A DNA stretch of 43,569 bases from Paludibacteraceae bacterium (GTDB lineage Bacteria; Bacteroidota; Bacteroidia; Bacteroidales; Paludibacteraceae), in assembly GCA_017464475.1 (NCBI GenBank), contig JAFTZQ010000023.1, forward strand, positions 1 through 43,569, given 5' to 3'. Of the stretch, positions 5,939 through 12,560 are shown piece after piece. The number at the start of each line of letters is the position of its first letter. The stretch's first letter is position 1. Below the pieces are notes generated by a model that saw only the letters and a list, made by a program, of their open reading frames with translations, was not told the DNA's origin and ran no database searches. A program made the translations under genes and the position numbers.

Positions 5939-6274
5939 TTATCCCTGCTGCTGATCGTACTCCTGTCCGCATACCCTCCACAAGTACGCGCGCATGGTCT
6001 TGGCACCGCCTGCCGTGTCTTTCTGCGCAAGGAAGGCTTGCTGGTCGGCAACGATCTTGGTCAGATCGGCGCGACGTGCGGTGACCATCGCTGCTACTGC
6101 CGAGAAACGCTCACGCGCTTTCAACTCCTTGGTGGAGGGCTGGGTGGTACGCTCGCCGTGGACGGAAGTATATTTCAGTCCGGTGGCTTTCATGTAATTG
6201 TAAATCGTGCGAAATTTCTTCGCGATCTTGCCCGAGATGTGATGAATCGGGTCTTCAAAAAATACTTTTCCACG
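5939..6274 (-). pseudogene. Paralog C of the small-protein family, start codon lost
   Basis: The conserved part begins GKVFFEDPIHHISGKIAKK, continues GLKYTSVHGERTTQPSTKE and a basic helix, and ends 'YLWRVCGQEYDQQQG'. DNA identity with gene B is obvious at the N-terminus (AAAGTATTTTTT...GACCCGAT), but where B has ATGGCT this copy has CGTGGA. No ATG, GTG or TTG start lies in frame near it; the only in-frame ATG is at 6364, inside the hairpin array, and would add 30 unrelated residues. It is therefore probably inactive or dependent on an unusual start. Downstream it abuts the 5S-derived repeat. Confidence 0.65.
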
Positions 6275-6301
6275 GAGTGTTCTCCCAACGGAAAGGAAGA
6301 G

Positions 6302-6624
6302 GCAGCTTCTGCATAAGAGGGAAAGATACAGACCGTTTGTGCTAATAGTGGAAAACCTCGGCAATGGATGTGCCGAGCACAGGACACCGCAGACACATGT
6401 CGGCAGAGCCGATTACCCGCATTCAATGCGGGCGCAATGAACAAAGAAAGGAGCGGCATAGTATGCCGCACAATGAACGTTGCGCAAGCCCGATAGTATC
6501 GGGCGAAACTACCAAGAAAGAGGCGGCTATATCATAGCCGCACAACAGACGAGACAAGAACGGCAAATCTGATTTGCCGGGAAAGGAAGAAAAAGCCAGC
6601 CTGCTTGGATGGAAAGCAGGCTGG
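6302..6624 (-). repeat. Hairpin array 2, phased stem-loops about 36 bp apart
   Basis: Perfect inverted repeats at 6302-6312 (weak, 4 bp), 6357-6377, 6399-6413, 6416-6432, 6453-6469, 6488-6504, 6523-6541, 6561-6579 and 6596-6624. Most have 7-8 bp stems and 3-nt loops (tca, agt, agt, atc, ctg), each with a different stem sequence. Centres of the last six are 35-40 bp apart. The spacers are purine-rich (for example CAATGAACAAAGAAAGGA). It lies directly upstream of paralog C on the same strand. Confidence 0.85.
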
Positions 6625-6680
6625 AGTGAATGTCGCTCGGCGGACTAACGCTGAGAGTTAAACAGCACCGATAGACCCGA

Positions 6681-6700
6681 AATAATGTTCTTACATTATT
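6681..6700 (-). terminator. Hairpin at the end of the lipoprotein gene
   Basis: AATAATGT-tctt-ACATTATT, a perfect 8-bp stem overlapping the stop codon of the 6696-7127 gene. It lacks a clear T-tract. Confidence 0.4.
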
Positions 6701-7127
6701 GCAGTACACCCTGTATGTCATCGCGGACTTGGCGTCCAATTACATCGCTGTAACCATTGACCCATTCATCGCGAATCAATTTCTGTACTTCTGTTTTAAC
6801 CGACAATTGGGTTCTGTCATGATTGAATTTCAGAGTAACTCTTACACGGAATTTTTTGTCACTCATGCCATTCGACTTACGGTAATAGTTCCAAGCAGAA
6901 CGTGCATAACCACCATCTTTGTTAATCATCTCCATTTCATACTTCTCTGTTAATAAGTCTAGAGCCGTAGAGAAGGCTTTGTCATAATCAAAATTTTCGT
7001 GAATCATTACACGCATCCAGTCTGCTTGACCTTTGTGCCATCCTTTTACAGAAGCACATCCTAATGCCAGCATTACAAATATTCCCGCCACGATGCAGGA
7101 GCATACCATTTTAATTGTTTTTTTCAT
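6696..7127 (-). CDS. Putative lipoprotein, unknown function
   Basis: A 143-residue protein. The signal peptide (MKKTIKMVCSCIVAGIF...) ends in LALGCASV, a lipobox with Cys near residue 24. The mature domain contains 'YARSAWNYYRKSNGMSDKKFRVRVTLKFNHDRTQLSVKTEV' split across alternating strands, suggesting a small beta-rich periplasmic domain. No named family is recognised. Its first 17 bases overlap the end of the upstream membrane-protein gene, so the two are translationally coupled and should act in the same envelope process. Confidence 0.7.
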   Translation of the reverse strand: MKKTIKMVCSCIVAGIFVMLALGCASVKGWHKGQADWMRVMIHENFDYDKAFSTALDLLTEKYEMEMINKDGGYARSAWNYYRKSNGMSDKKFRVRVTLKFNHDRTQLSVKTEVQKLIRDEWVNGYSDVIGRQVRDDIQGVLQ

Positions 7128-7554
7128 AATAAATTTGTTTTAATTTGATTAATAATGCAAATAGCAAAATAGCTGCTATATAAAATATTATGTCTAAAAT
7201 ATCACCTGTTCCCGGAAAATATCCCAAGAATTGCAATATTTCCAAAATAAGTGCGAGAGAAATTATCGGAATACAAAACATCCATTTTATACGCTTATCT
7301 CTTGTCCAAAAACCTTCCATAAACAATAAATACGATAACATCCATAGACCATCTGTCAAATTATATTTTACCCATAGTGGTAAATGGATAGAATGATTTC
7401 TAATGAAATTAAAAGAATCATTATAGTAATCCATTCCAAGCCATGAGTATAATGCCATATCTCCATCCCTATTACTCACGTAAATATATAATGTTAATAT
7501 AAGCAGAAATATAGCTGATAGTATGGTTGTCAGACTGATAAGCGTTTTAGACAT
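7111..7554 (-). CDS. VanZ-like multi-pass membrane protein
   Basis: A 147-residue protein with four hydrophobic segments (about residues 6-26, 66-81, 92-108, 118-138). The pair 'ILQFLGYFPGTGDILDIIFYIAAILL' contains the E...Q...G...DILD pattern typical of VanZ-like proteins, a family of unknown biochemical role linked to envelope stress and glycopeptide tolerance. It sits between a small secreted protein and a lipoprotein on the same strand with very short gaps, forming a three-gene unit. Confidence 0.65.
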   Translation of the reverse strand: MSKTLISLTTILSAIFLLILTLYIYVSNRDGDMALYSWLGMDYYNDSFNFIRNHSIHLPLWVKYNLTDGLWMLSYLLFMEGFWTRDKRIKWMFCIPIISLALILEILQFLGYFPGTGDILDIIFYIAAILLFALLIKLKQIYYEKNN

Positions 7555-7578
7555 TTCACATACAAATAAATCCCCTAA

Positions 7579-7884
7579 TTAGCATTTTCTTAAAGTAACA
7601 CCTCCAACATTCACCCACAGCAACTTACCTGTATTGCTGTTGTATTCATATTTACATGCGTAGATTTGTTTCCCATTCTCATCCAGCAAAAGTAAATAAC
7701 CATCTTTGATAGTATAACTTCCTTCATAAGAATGACTATCATTCCAGAAAACCATTCTGCCAGAAGAATACAATGTTAATTCTGCGCCATTTCCACAAAC
7801 TTTGTGCGTTCCGCGCAATACAATTGCATTAGCACTTAATGATAAAGCAAACGCTGCAACTAATATTAATAATACTTTTTTCAT
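7579..7884 (-). CDS. Small secreted protein, unknown function
   Basis: A 101-residue protein with a clear signal peptide (MKKVLLILVAAFALSLSANA) and an 80-residue beta-rich mature part that has two cysteines (CGNG near the N-terminus and a final RKC) plus one central Cys. The pattern 'YEGSYTIKDGYLLLLDENGKQIY' is a typical antiparallel sheet. I do not recognise it. It is first in the 7884-6696 unit; the gap to the next gene is 24 bp. No clear -7/-33 promoter was found upstream. Confidence 0.65.
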   Translation of the reverse strand: MKKVLLILVAAFALSLSANAIVLRGTHKVCGNGAELTLYSSGRMVFWNDSHSYEGSYTIKDGYLLLLDENGKQIYACKYEYNSNTGKLLWVNVGGVTLRKC

Positions 7885-8004
7885 TTTTTTTAGAGCCGTT
7901 CTATCCCATCGCCACTTCGGTTTAAAATCTATGTATTAGCCTACTCTTTATTGGATTTTCGGCGTTCTCCGTCAAGTACCATGAATCTGCAGTGAGGCAC
8001 ATAA

Positions 8005-8167
8005 AAAAGCGCGGTACTTCGTATCGCTTCAACAGGATTCTTGAGGATTTACCGGACTACCTTACATTTCCTATATCTATCGAACAAAGCCCACGCTGAA
8101 AACGTGAGCATCGTGCTTTGTTCTCGGAAATGTAATTCTTGTCAAGTGTCCGGCTTTTCAAGAATCC
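8005..8167 (-). ncRNA. Rod-like structured RNA candidate with terminator
   Basis: Five nested stems share one axis: GGATTCTTG/CAAGAATCC (8035-8043/8159-8167), CCGGAC/GTCCGG (8052-8057/8148-8153), TTACATTTCC/GGAAATGTAA (8062-8071/8126-8135), GAACAAAGC/GCTTTGTTC (8082-8090/8115-8123) and CACG/CGTG (8092-8095/8103-8106). The internal loops are asymmetric and alternate sides. On the minus strand it is followed by AAGCG...CGCTT and TTTT at about 8028-8005, a plausible Rho-independent terminator. The overall rod shape recalls 6S RNA, but no sequence signature was recognised; a MITE-like DNA element is the alternative. No gene is seen in 7885-8237. Confidence 0.5.
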
Positions 8168-8237
8168 AAGTATAAGCGCAACGCTATAATTCTATGTATA
8201 TTGCCTTTTAGTTGTTATGCTTCATAGGCGGGTGGTG

Positions 8238-9419
8238 TTATTTGTTATTGTTATTTAGTTCACTACCAATAATCTTCAGCAGTTCTTCTTGGTCGGGTAA
8301 AGCCTTTCGCAGACGTTCCGGCATGTCGGTCGCAGTTTTATAGGTTGCGACTCCCATCGGTTTGTCATAGTCCTGAATCATGTACTCCACATACGACTTG
8401 TCGGCACTCTTACAAAGCACAATGCCTATTGACGGATTCTCATGTGGTTTGCGTACGAAATCATCCAACAGGCGCAAATATCCATTAAGTTCGCCAAGAT
8501 AAATCTGCTTGAACGGTCCTGTTTTCAGCTCGATAGCCACCAGACAATCCAACTCACGATTGAAGAAAAGCAAATCAATGCGATGTTCATGTCCGTGTAC
8601 GTTGAGCGTGTATTGGTTGCCGACAAAGAGAAAATCCTTGCCGAAACGAAGAATGAACTGCTTGATATTGTCCACTATCTTTTGCTCCACCACCGTCTCG
8701 TTAACCTCTTCAATATCACGCGCGCCTAATTCCTCGACGTTAATAAAATCGAGCATGTATTGGTCTTTGAACGCCAAAATAGCACGTTTTGCAAGGCTTC
8801 CGGACGGTAACTTTTGCAAGAAATTATTGGGTAGTTCTCCTCTTTGCGCATAGAGATTTTGTCTGATGCAGTTTTTGATTCCATCCGGTGTCAGGTGCTC
8901 CCGTGCACAAAGCGAGATATAAAACATCCGCTCTTGGCGGGATTTGGTTCCTATGAGGATATTGGTGTGATGCGTAAAACCTATACTGCGGAAATCATTT
9001 CCCGGGAACGCATCAGTAGAAGGGAAATTAAACGGCAGTATTTGAATTTCGTTCATTTGAATGAGCGAATTGATTTCCGGCAAATCGCTCGTTTGAATGA
9101 GCGATTTTGCTTCCGGTGTCTGCGCATCCAATTCTCGCCATTCTTCATAAAAGGTTCTCATCTTCTTTATATTAGCTTCCGAGAACCCCCTGAGCCCGGG
9201 CATGTCATGTGAGAGCAAATGGCTGATAGTTGCAATCGCAGCAGTTCCCCATTGGGCTTTGCGAGAGTAGTGCGAGATAAAACGACCAACAGAATAATAC
9301 AGCATCAACTGGATGTTATTCACACCTCGTGCAGCTTCGTACTGGGCACTAAGAATGGCATTCTTAATCGTTTCTGCTGCCTTTATATATGATTGTTGTA
9401 TCTCGTTTGAGGTTGCCAT
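8238..9419 (-). CDS. DUF1016 (YhcG-type) PD-(D/E)XK nuclease domain protein
   Basis: A 393-residue protein. The N-terminal DUF1016_N helical domain (residues 1-100; 'GWGTAAI'-like AQWGTAAIATISHLLS, LRGFSEANIKKMRTFYEEW) precedes a C-terminal nuclease domain with D282, E297 and K299 (HRIDLLFFNRELDCLVAIELK). The family is annotated as putative nuclease and is often found near restriction or defence genes. The variable linker at residues 105-125 contains a short internal duplication (SLIQTSDLPEI/NSLIQMNEI) from a repeated GTTTGAATGAGCGATTT-like sequence. A strong promoter lies at 9493-9524. A CCGGTT-tag-AACCGG hairpin sits in the leader (9452-9466). Confidence 0.85.
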   Translation of the reverse strand: MATSNEIQQSYIKAAETIKNAILSAQYEAARGVNNIQLMLYYSVGRFISHYSRKAQWGTAAIATISHLLSHDMPGLRGFSEANIKKMRTFYEEWRELDAQTPEAKSLIQTSDLPEINSLIQMNEIQILPFNFPSTDAFPGNDFRSIGFTHHTNILIGTKSRQERMFYISLCAREHLTPDGIKNCIRQNLYAQRGELPNNFLQKLPSGSLAKRAILAFKDQYMLDFINVEELGARDIEEVNETVVEQKIVDNIKQFILRFGKDFLFVGNQYTLNVHGHEHRIDLLFFNRELDCLVAIELKTGPFKQIYLGELNGYLRLLDDFVRKPHENPSIGIVLCKSADKSYVEYMIQDYDKPMGVATYKTATDMPERLRKALPDQEELLKIIGSELNNNNK

Positions 9420-9492
9420 ATTCTGTTATTTTTGCAACTTTCGGCTGCAAACCGGTTTAGAACCGGAGCAAGATATTTTGCACTTTTGGGTG

Positions 9493-9524
9493 CAAAGGTA
9501 CTGCTTTTTTTTGATATATGCAAG
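9493..9524 (-). promoter_or_regulatory. Promoter of the DUF1016 gene
   Basis: Minus strand CTTGCATATATC (-33, extended), 20 bp, TACCTTTG then CACCC. The leader is about 75 nt and holds a perfect 6-bp hairpin. Confidence 0.85.
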
Positions 9525-9558
9525 GGTTTGGGGTGAAAAAGCGTACGAGGGGTGTCGT

Positions 9559-9608
9559 TTTTAGGCCGATTTATGCCGGAATAGGCAGATATAGGCCGTC
9601 TTAGGGGA
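9559..9608 (-). repeat. 10-bp phased repeat upstream of the DUF1016 promoter
   Basis: On the plus strand the units are TTTTAGGCCG, ATTTATGCCG, GAATAGGCAG, ATATAGGCCG and a decayed TCTTAGGGGA, directly in tandem. This is one helical turn per unit. Confidence 0.7.
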
Positions 9609-9609
9609 G

Positions 9610-9728
9610 CAAGGTACCGGAGAATCAGGAAAGACCGGACCGCTACGCTATTCCGGAAAATCGCTCTTTTGGGGCGATGCTATACCATGCGGAACGGGAC
9701 TGCTCGCAGAACTCGCGGACACAGGACA
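9610..9728 (-). repeat. Hairpin array 3 downstream of paralog D
   Basis: On the minus strand directly after the D stop there are ATCGC...GCGAT (around 9660-9677) and a CCGGAATAGCGTAGCGGTCC segment (9637-9656) that matches 2231-2249 of array 1. A GTGTCCTGTGTCCGCG motif at 9714-9729 is shared with array 2 (6373-6389, complement) and, in shorter form, with array 1 (2183-2196). Confidence 0.65.
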
Positions 9729-9729
9729 C

Positions 9730-10206
9730 CTATTCCATTTCGCGGAGGAGGCAGGTGCGGATGAAGGCATCAAGGCGGAAGTACTGCTTGCGCTTGCCGG
9801 TTTTCGGGTCAATGGGTGCATCGGGTTCGGGCTTTTGAAGTTGGGCTTTGAAGCGGTCTTGCCAGTATTGGAGCGTAGCAAGGTCTTCGGGCGTAGGGGT
9901 GTAGTCCGACGGAAGCGCAGGGTTGGTCGATTGGGAGGCTTGCGCTTTGAGGTATTTGGCAGCCATGAGAATACGCTTGGTCTCGGCACACGCGGCTTTG
10001 AACCGAAGCTGATGCTCCAGTTCCTTGCCTTTCGCGGGATTCTTCTTCCAGTTGCGCGGGTAGAGAATCTGGTACGCTTCAGGCTTGGAGGCTCCGATGA
10101 TTTTGCCGTTTGCGTCACGGTAATACTTGCGGCGGTGGATGGTTCCGTCCTTGGTCAGTGTGCCGCGGATCTCTTGGACGGGATCTTGATAAATAACTTC
10201 TGCCAT
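9730..10206 (-). CDS. Paralog D of the small-protein family
   Basis: A 158-residue protein, the longest member. MAEVIYQDPVQEIRGTLTKD aligns with the N-termini of B and C. The centre (KYYRDANGKIIGASKPEAYQ) is a variant of the aromatic-lysine segment, and the helical basic part (HQLRFKAACAETKRILMAAKYL) corresponds to the C-terminal helix of A. The tail is Pro/Gln-rich (PALPSDYTPTPEDLATLQYW) and ends in a segment (FRLDAFIRTCLLREME). It has its own strong promoter and a leader of about 100 nt with four 11-bp repeats, so it is expressed as an independent unit. Function unknown. Confidence 0.75.
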   Translation of the reverse strand: MAEVIYQDPVQEIRGTLTKDGTIHRRKYYRDANGKIIGASKPEAYQILYPRNWKKNPAKGKELEHQLRFKAACAETKRILMAAKYLKAQASQSTNPALPSDYTPTPEDLATLQYWQDRFKAQLQKPEPDAPIDPKTGKRKQYFRLDAFIRTCLLREME

Positions 10207-10252
10207 GTCTTTTTCTCGCTATCGTCAGGCTTGTCTCGGCTTAGTAGCATAT

Positions 10253-10296
10253 TAAAATCCAAATAATATCCTAATAATAACCTAATAAAAGCCTAA
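10253..10296 (-). repeat. Four 11-bp tandem repeats in the leader of paralog D
   Basis: Minus-strand units are TTAGGCTTTTA, TTAGGTTATTA, TTAGGATATTA and TTTGGATTTTA, contiguous and transcribed in the 5' leader of D. Confidence 0.8.
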
Positions 10297-10318
10297 TATA
10301 CTATGCTAAAACTGCGTG

Positions 10319-10350
10319 CAAAGGTACGACAATTTTTTGACATACGCAAG
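10319..10350 (-). promoter_or_regulatory. Promoter of paralog D
   Basis: Minus strand CTTGCGTATGTC (-33, extended), 20 bp, TACCTTTG then CACGC. It drives a leader of about 105 nt. Confidence 0.85.
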
Positions 10351-10399
10351 GATTTTCGGTAAAAAGTGCTCGAAAAGGCACTTTTTACGTTATTGGCTA

Positions 10400-11533
10400 T
10401 TATTGATTAATTTTAATCATATAATCTGACAAATACAGCCGCCAGTTGCGCCAAGTGTGGCCACCGATGGTCTCGGTATATTCGTGCGGGGCTTGAGCTT
10501 TATCCAAACGACGATTGAAACGTTTGGCGTTCACATGGAACATGTCTGTCTTGCCGGAATAGACGTAATAGGTCGCGCTATCTTTTGGCAACTGCTCTTT
10601 GTGTACCACCGGAGAAAAGAGCCCGACCGCAGAGAAATAGTTCGGCAATAGATTGGCGGTATTGGCAGCCATCCGTGCACCATCCGAAAGACCTGCGATA
10701 TAATGGTCATCGGAAACACAAAGCGTTGAATCCACGAATGCCGTCAGTTCCACTAATGCCCGTTCAATGTCATGGTCATGGCACAAGCGCGAGTAATTCA
10801 TGATATTATTAAACAATGAGCGATGAGTCGGCTTGCCTTCTTGCGGCTTGACATTCACGTCCGGCATGACAAGAATCATCGGTTGGCTCTTGCCTTGCGC
10901 CACCAAATTTTCCAATATCTGAATCGCCCTTCCCCGTTCACTCCAAGAACCCTCATAACCACTGATACCATGTAGCAAGTAAAGAACAGGATAACGAAGT
11001 GTATCGCTGTAGCCTGCAGGCAAGTATATATTTACCCGCCTGTTTAACTTCTCCGCAGAGCTATACCAACTTGTATGTAGCATTGTGCCGCGTTGTGCCG
11101 GTTGTTGGTAGAGTGCAGTTTGTGCCGTTCCGCCTACTGTTACGATGTTCCACTTATGTGTCATCTGCCAAGCGGTATCATTGTTCAGCGGGTCGTTTTT
11201 CCGCTTGCCATTCACCTTGAAACAATACGTATAAACCTCCGATTGGATAGGGCGAGTAGTGGCATGGAAGCAACCGTCACTCCCCCGTTTCATCTTCACG
11301 CGCTTGCTTCGCAAATCGGTGTAACGCGTACTATCCTCGCCTGCATAGAAGAAATCTCCATAAACGCTCACCCGTTTTCCCATTCCGCAGTAGCAGAAAG
11401 TCACTGTACTATCCTCGTTCACCACCACCGATTGATAATCGTGTGATATATTGATGGTATGCCGTTTGCGCGCCTCCGAAGGAAGCACGCAAAGCAACAT
11501 CAGTATTAATATGAAAGATTTACCACTTTTCAT
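10400..11533 (-). CDS. Secreted CE1-like esterase
   Basis: A 377-residue protein with a signal peptide (MKSGKSFILILMLLCVLPSEA), an N-terminal E-set/CBM48-like region (about 40-135, VSVYGDFF...DGCFHATT...VYTYCFKVNG) and an alpha/beta-hydrolase esterase domain (PVLYLLHGISGYEGSWSERG; nucleophile in AGLSDGARMA; His in GGHTWRNWR). This is the architecture of Bacteroidales acetyl-xylan or feruloyl esterases that act on plant cell-wall polysaccharides. The nucleophile elbow reads G-L-S-D-G rather than the commoner G-x-S-x-G-G. It overlaps the PCMD gene by four bases (ATGA), so the two are coupled. Confidence 0.8.
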   Translation of the reverse strand: MKSGKSFILILMLLCVLPSEARKRHTINISHDYQSVVVNEDSTVTFCYCGMGKRVSVYGDFFYAGEDSTRYTDLRSKRVKMKRGSDGCFHATTRPIQSEVYTYCFKVNGKRKNDPLNNDTAWQMTHKWNIVTVGGTAQTALYQQPAQRGTMLHTSWYSSAEKLNRRVNIYLPAGYSDTLRYPVLYLLHGISGYEGSWSERGRAIQILENLVAQGKSQPMILVMPDVNVKPQEGKPTHRSLFNNIMNYSRLCHDHDIERALVELTAFVDSTLCVSDDHYIAGLSDGARMAANTANLLPNYFSAVGLFSPVVHKEQLPKDSATYYVYSGKTDMFHVNAKRFNRRLDKAQAPHEYTETIGGHTWRNWRLYLSDYMIKINQ

Positions 11534-12447
11534 TTTTTCGCATGTGCTAAATCGGTATTATCGTAAGCCAAACGGATATTATCAACCCACATGGTGTTTC
11601 CGGGGCAACCGGTGAACGGTGCCATACTGCCGGCAGAGATCTGAACAATGATATGGGTTGGTTCAAGGTCTCCACGGTAATCTACCTCCTCAATGCAGAC
11701 CATCTGTCCTTTGCTGTTATGCGTCTGATGGCGGTCATTGGTAAGTGCTAAGGACGATTTGCCGTACTGTACCGGCAAACGGAAGTCGTTTTGCCAATCG
11801 GTGGATTGCGTGATTTTCTTTTGCACCGTTCCCACACGGTACGCATAGACGTGTCCGTTCTCTTCCCAACGATGTTGAAGAATGAGCGTGATCTGTCCTG
11901 CATCGCGACCATCGACATTTTTCACATGAGTCTTAGCTGGTGCATAAACCGCTTGTTGGTTTTGAATGAGCGCTTTGTAATCGAGGATGAGCGCACTCGG
12001 ACGACCGCTAAAAGGTATTCCCATGTCAATCGCGGAGTTGGGATCAGAACTTTGTTTCATGCCCACCACGTCAATCATCTTGCCGGTGTAGATAGACCCC
12101 GTTGCGAAAGCTTTGAAATTGATGCCGATAGCACTCACTGTTTCCAGTGTACTCTCCATGCGACAGCAGGTTCCCTCTCCGCGCTTTTCCGGACGAACCG
12201 AAACAGATACTTTCTCTACGCCCATCGCTTTGGCGTGCGCATTGCTGCAATCCCATGTACCGCCTAATTTGTATAGCGTTTTGGTCCTGCCACCGATAAG
12301 CGATGATTCCTTGATTTGCTTTGTTTCCCAACTTTCAAAATCACTCAAAACTTCTACTCGCTCTTGTGCCGAAAGGCTGCAAGTAATGAATAGTAATGCT
12401 ATTAATAAAAACCCGGCAAACGCAGAATTATTAGTTTTAGTTGTCAT
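11530..12447 (-). CDS. PCMD-domain secreted protein (putative carbohydrate metabolism)
   Basis: A 305-residue protein with a signal peptide (AFAGFLLIALLFITCSLSAQ). The body matches the PCMD pattern: DFESW near the mature N-terminus, a GGTWDCSNAHAK segment, NFKAFATGSIYTGK, the hallmark GIPFSGRPSALILDYKA, and a C-terminal 'NTMWVDNIRLAYD'. PCMD proteins are surface-exposed and usually accompany glycan-use genes, in keeping with the esterase translated from the overlapping downstream start. It could bind glycan or help display the esterase. Confidence 0.75.
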   Translation of the reverse strand: MTTKTNNSAFAGFLLIALLFITCSLSAQERVEVLSDFESWETKQIKESSLIGGRTKTLYKLGGTWDCSNAHAKAMGVEKVSVSVRPEKRGEGTCCRMESTLETVSAIGINFKAFATGSIYTGKMIDVVGMKQSSDPNSAIDMGIPFSGRPSALILDYKALIQNQQAVYAPAKTHVKNVDGRDAGQITLILQHRWEENGHVYAYRVGTVQKKITQSTDWQNDFRLPVQYGKSSLALTNDRHQTHNSKGQMVCIEEVDYRGDLEPTHIIVQISAGSMAPFTGCPGNTMWVDNIRLAYDNTDLAHAKK

Positions 12448-12560
12448 AATTGTAATTGTTTAAAAATAAGTTCTAAATGTGATCATTATACTATTTTTCG
12501 GAGCAGCGTATAATTCGCTGTAAGGACAGGCGGTAGGGCTGAAACAACCCTTTGTCCGTC

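Noticed and set aside
5634-5981. ORFs of 66-119 codons on both strands
   Set aside because: Same reason: translation of the 5S-derived repeat and its terminator.
6357-6624. CRISPR array
   Set aside because: The spacing is regular, but the repeated element is a fold with a different sequence each time; there is no constant repeat and no cas gene in the window.
8005-8167. Retron msr-msd or RNase P / tmRNA
   Set aside because: A long hairpin is present but there is no reverse transcriptase gene nearby, and the conserved RNase P or tmRNA motifs are absent.
12113-12463. ORFs antisense to the PCMD gene
   Set aside because: Shadow frames without signal peptide, promoter or family pattern.
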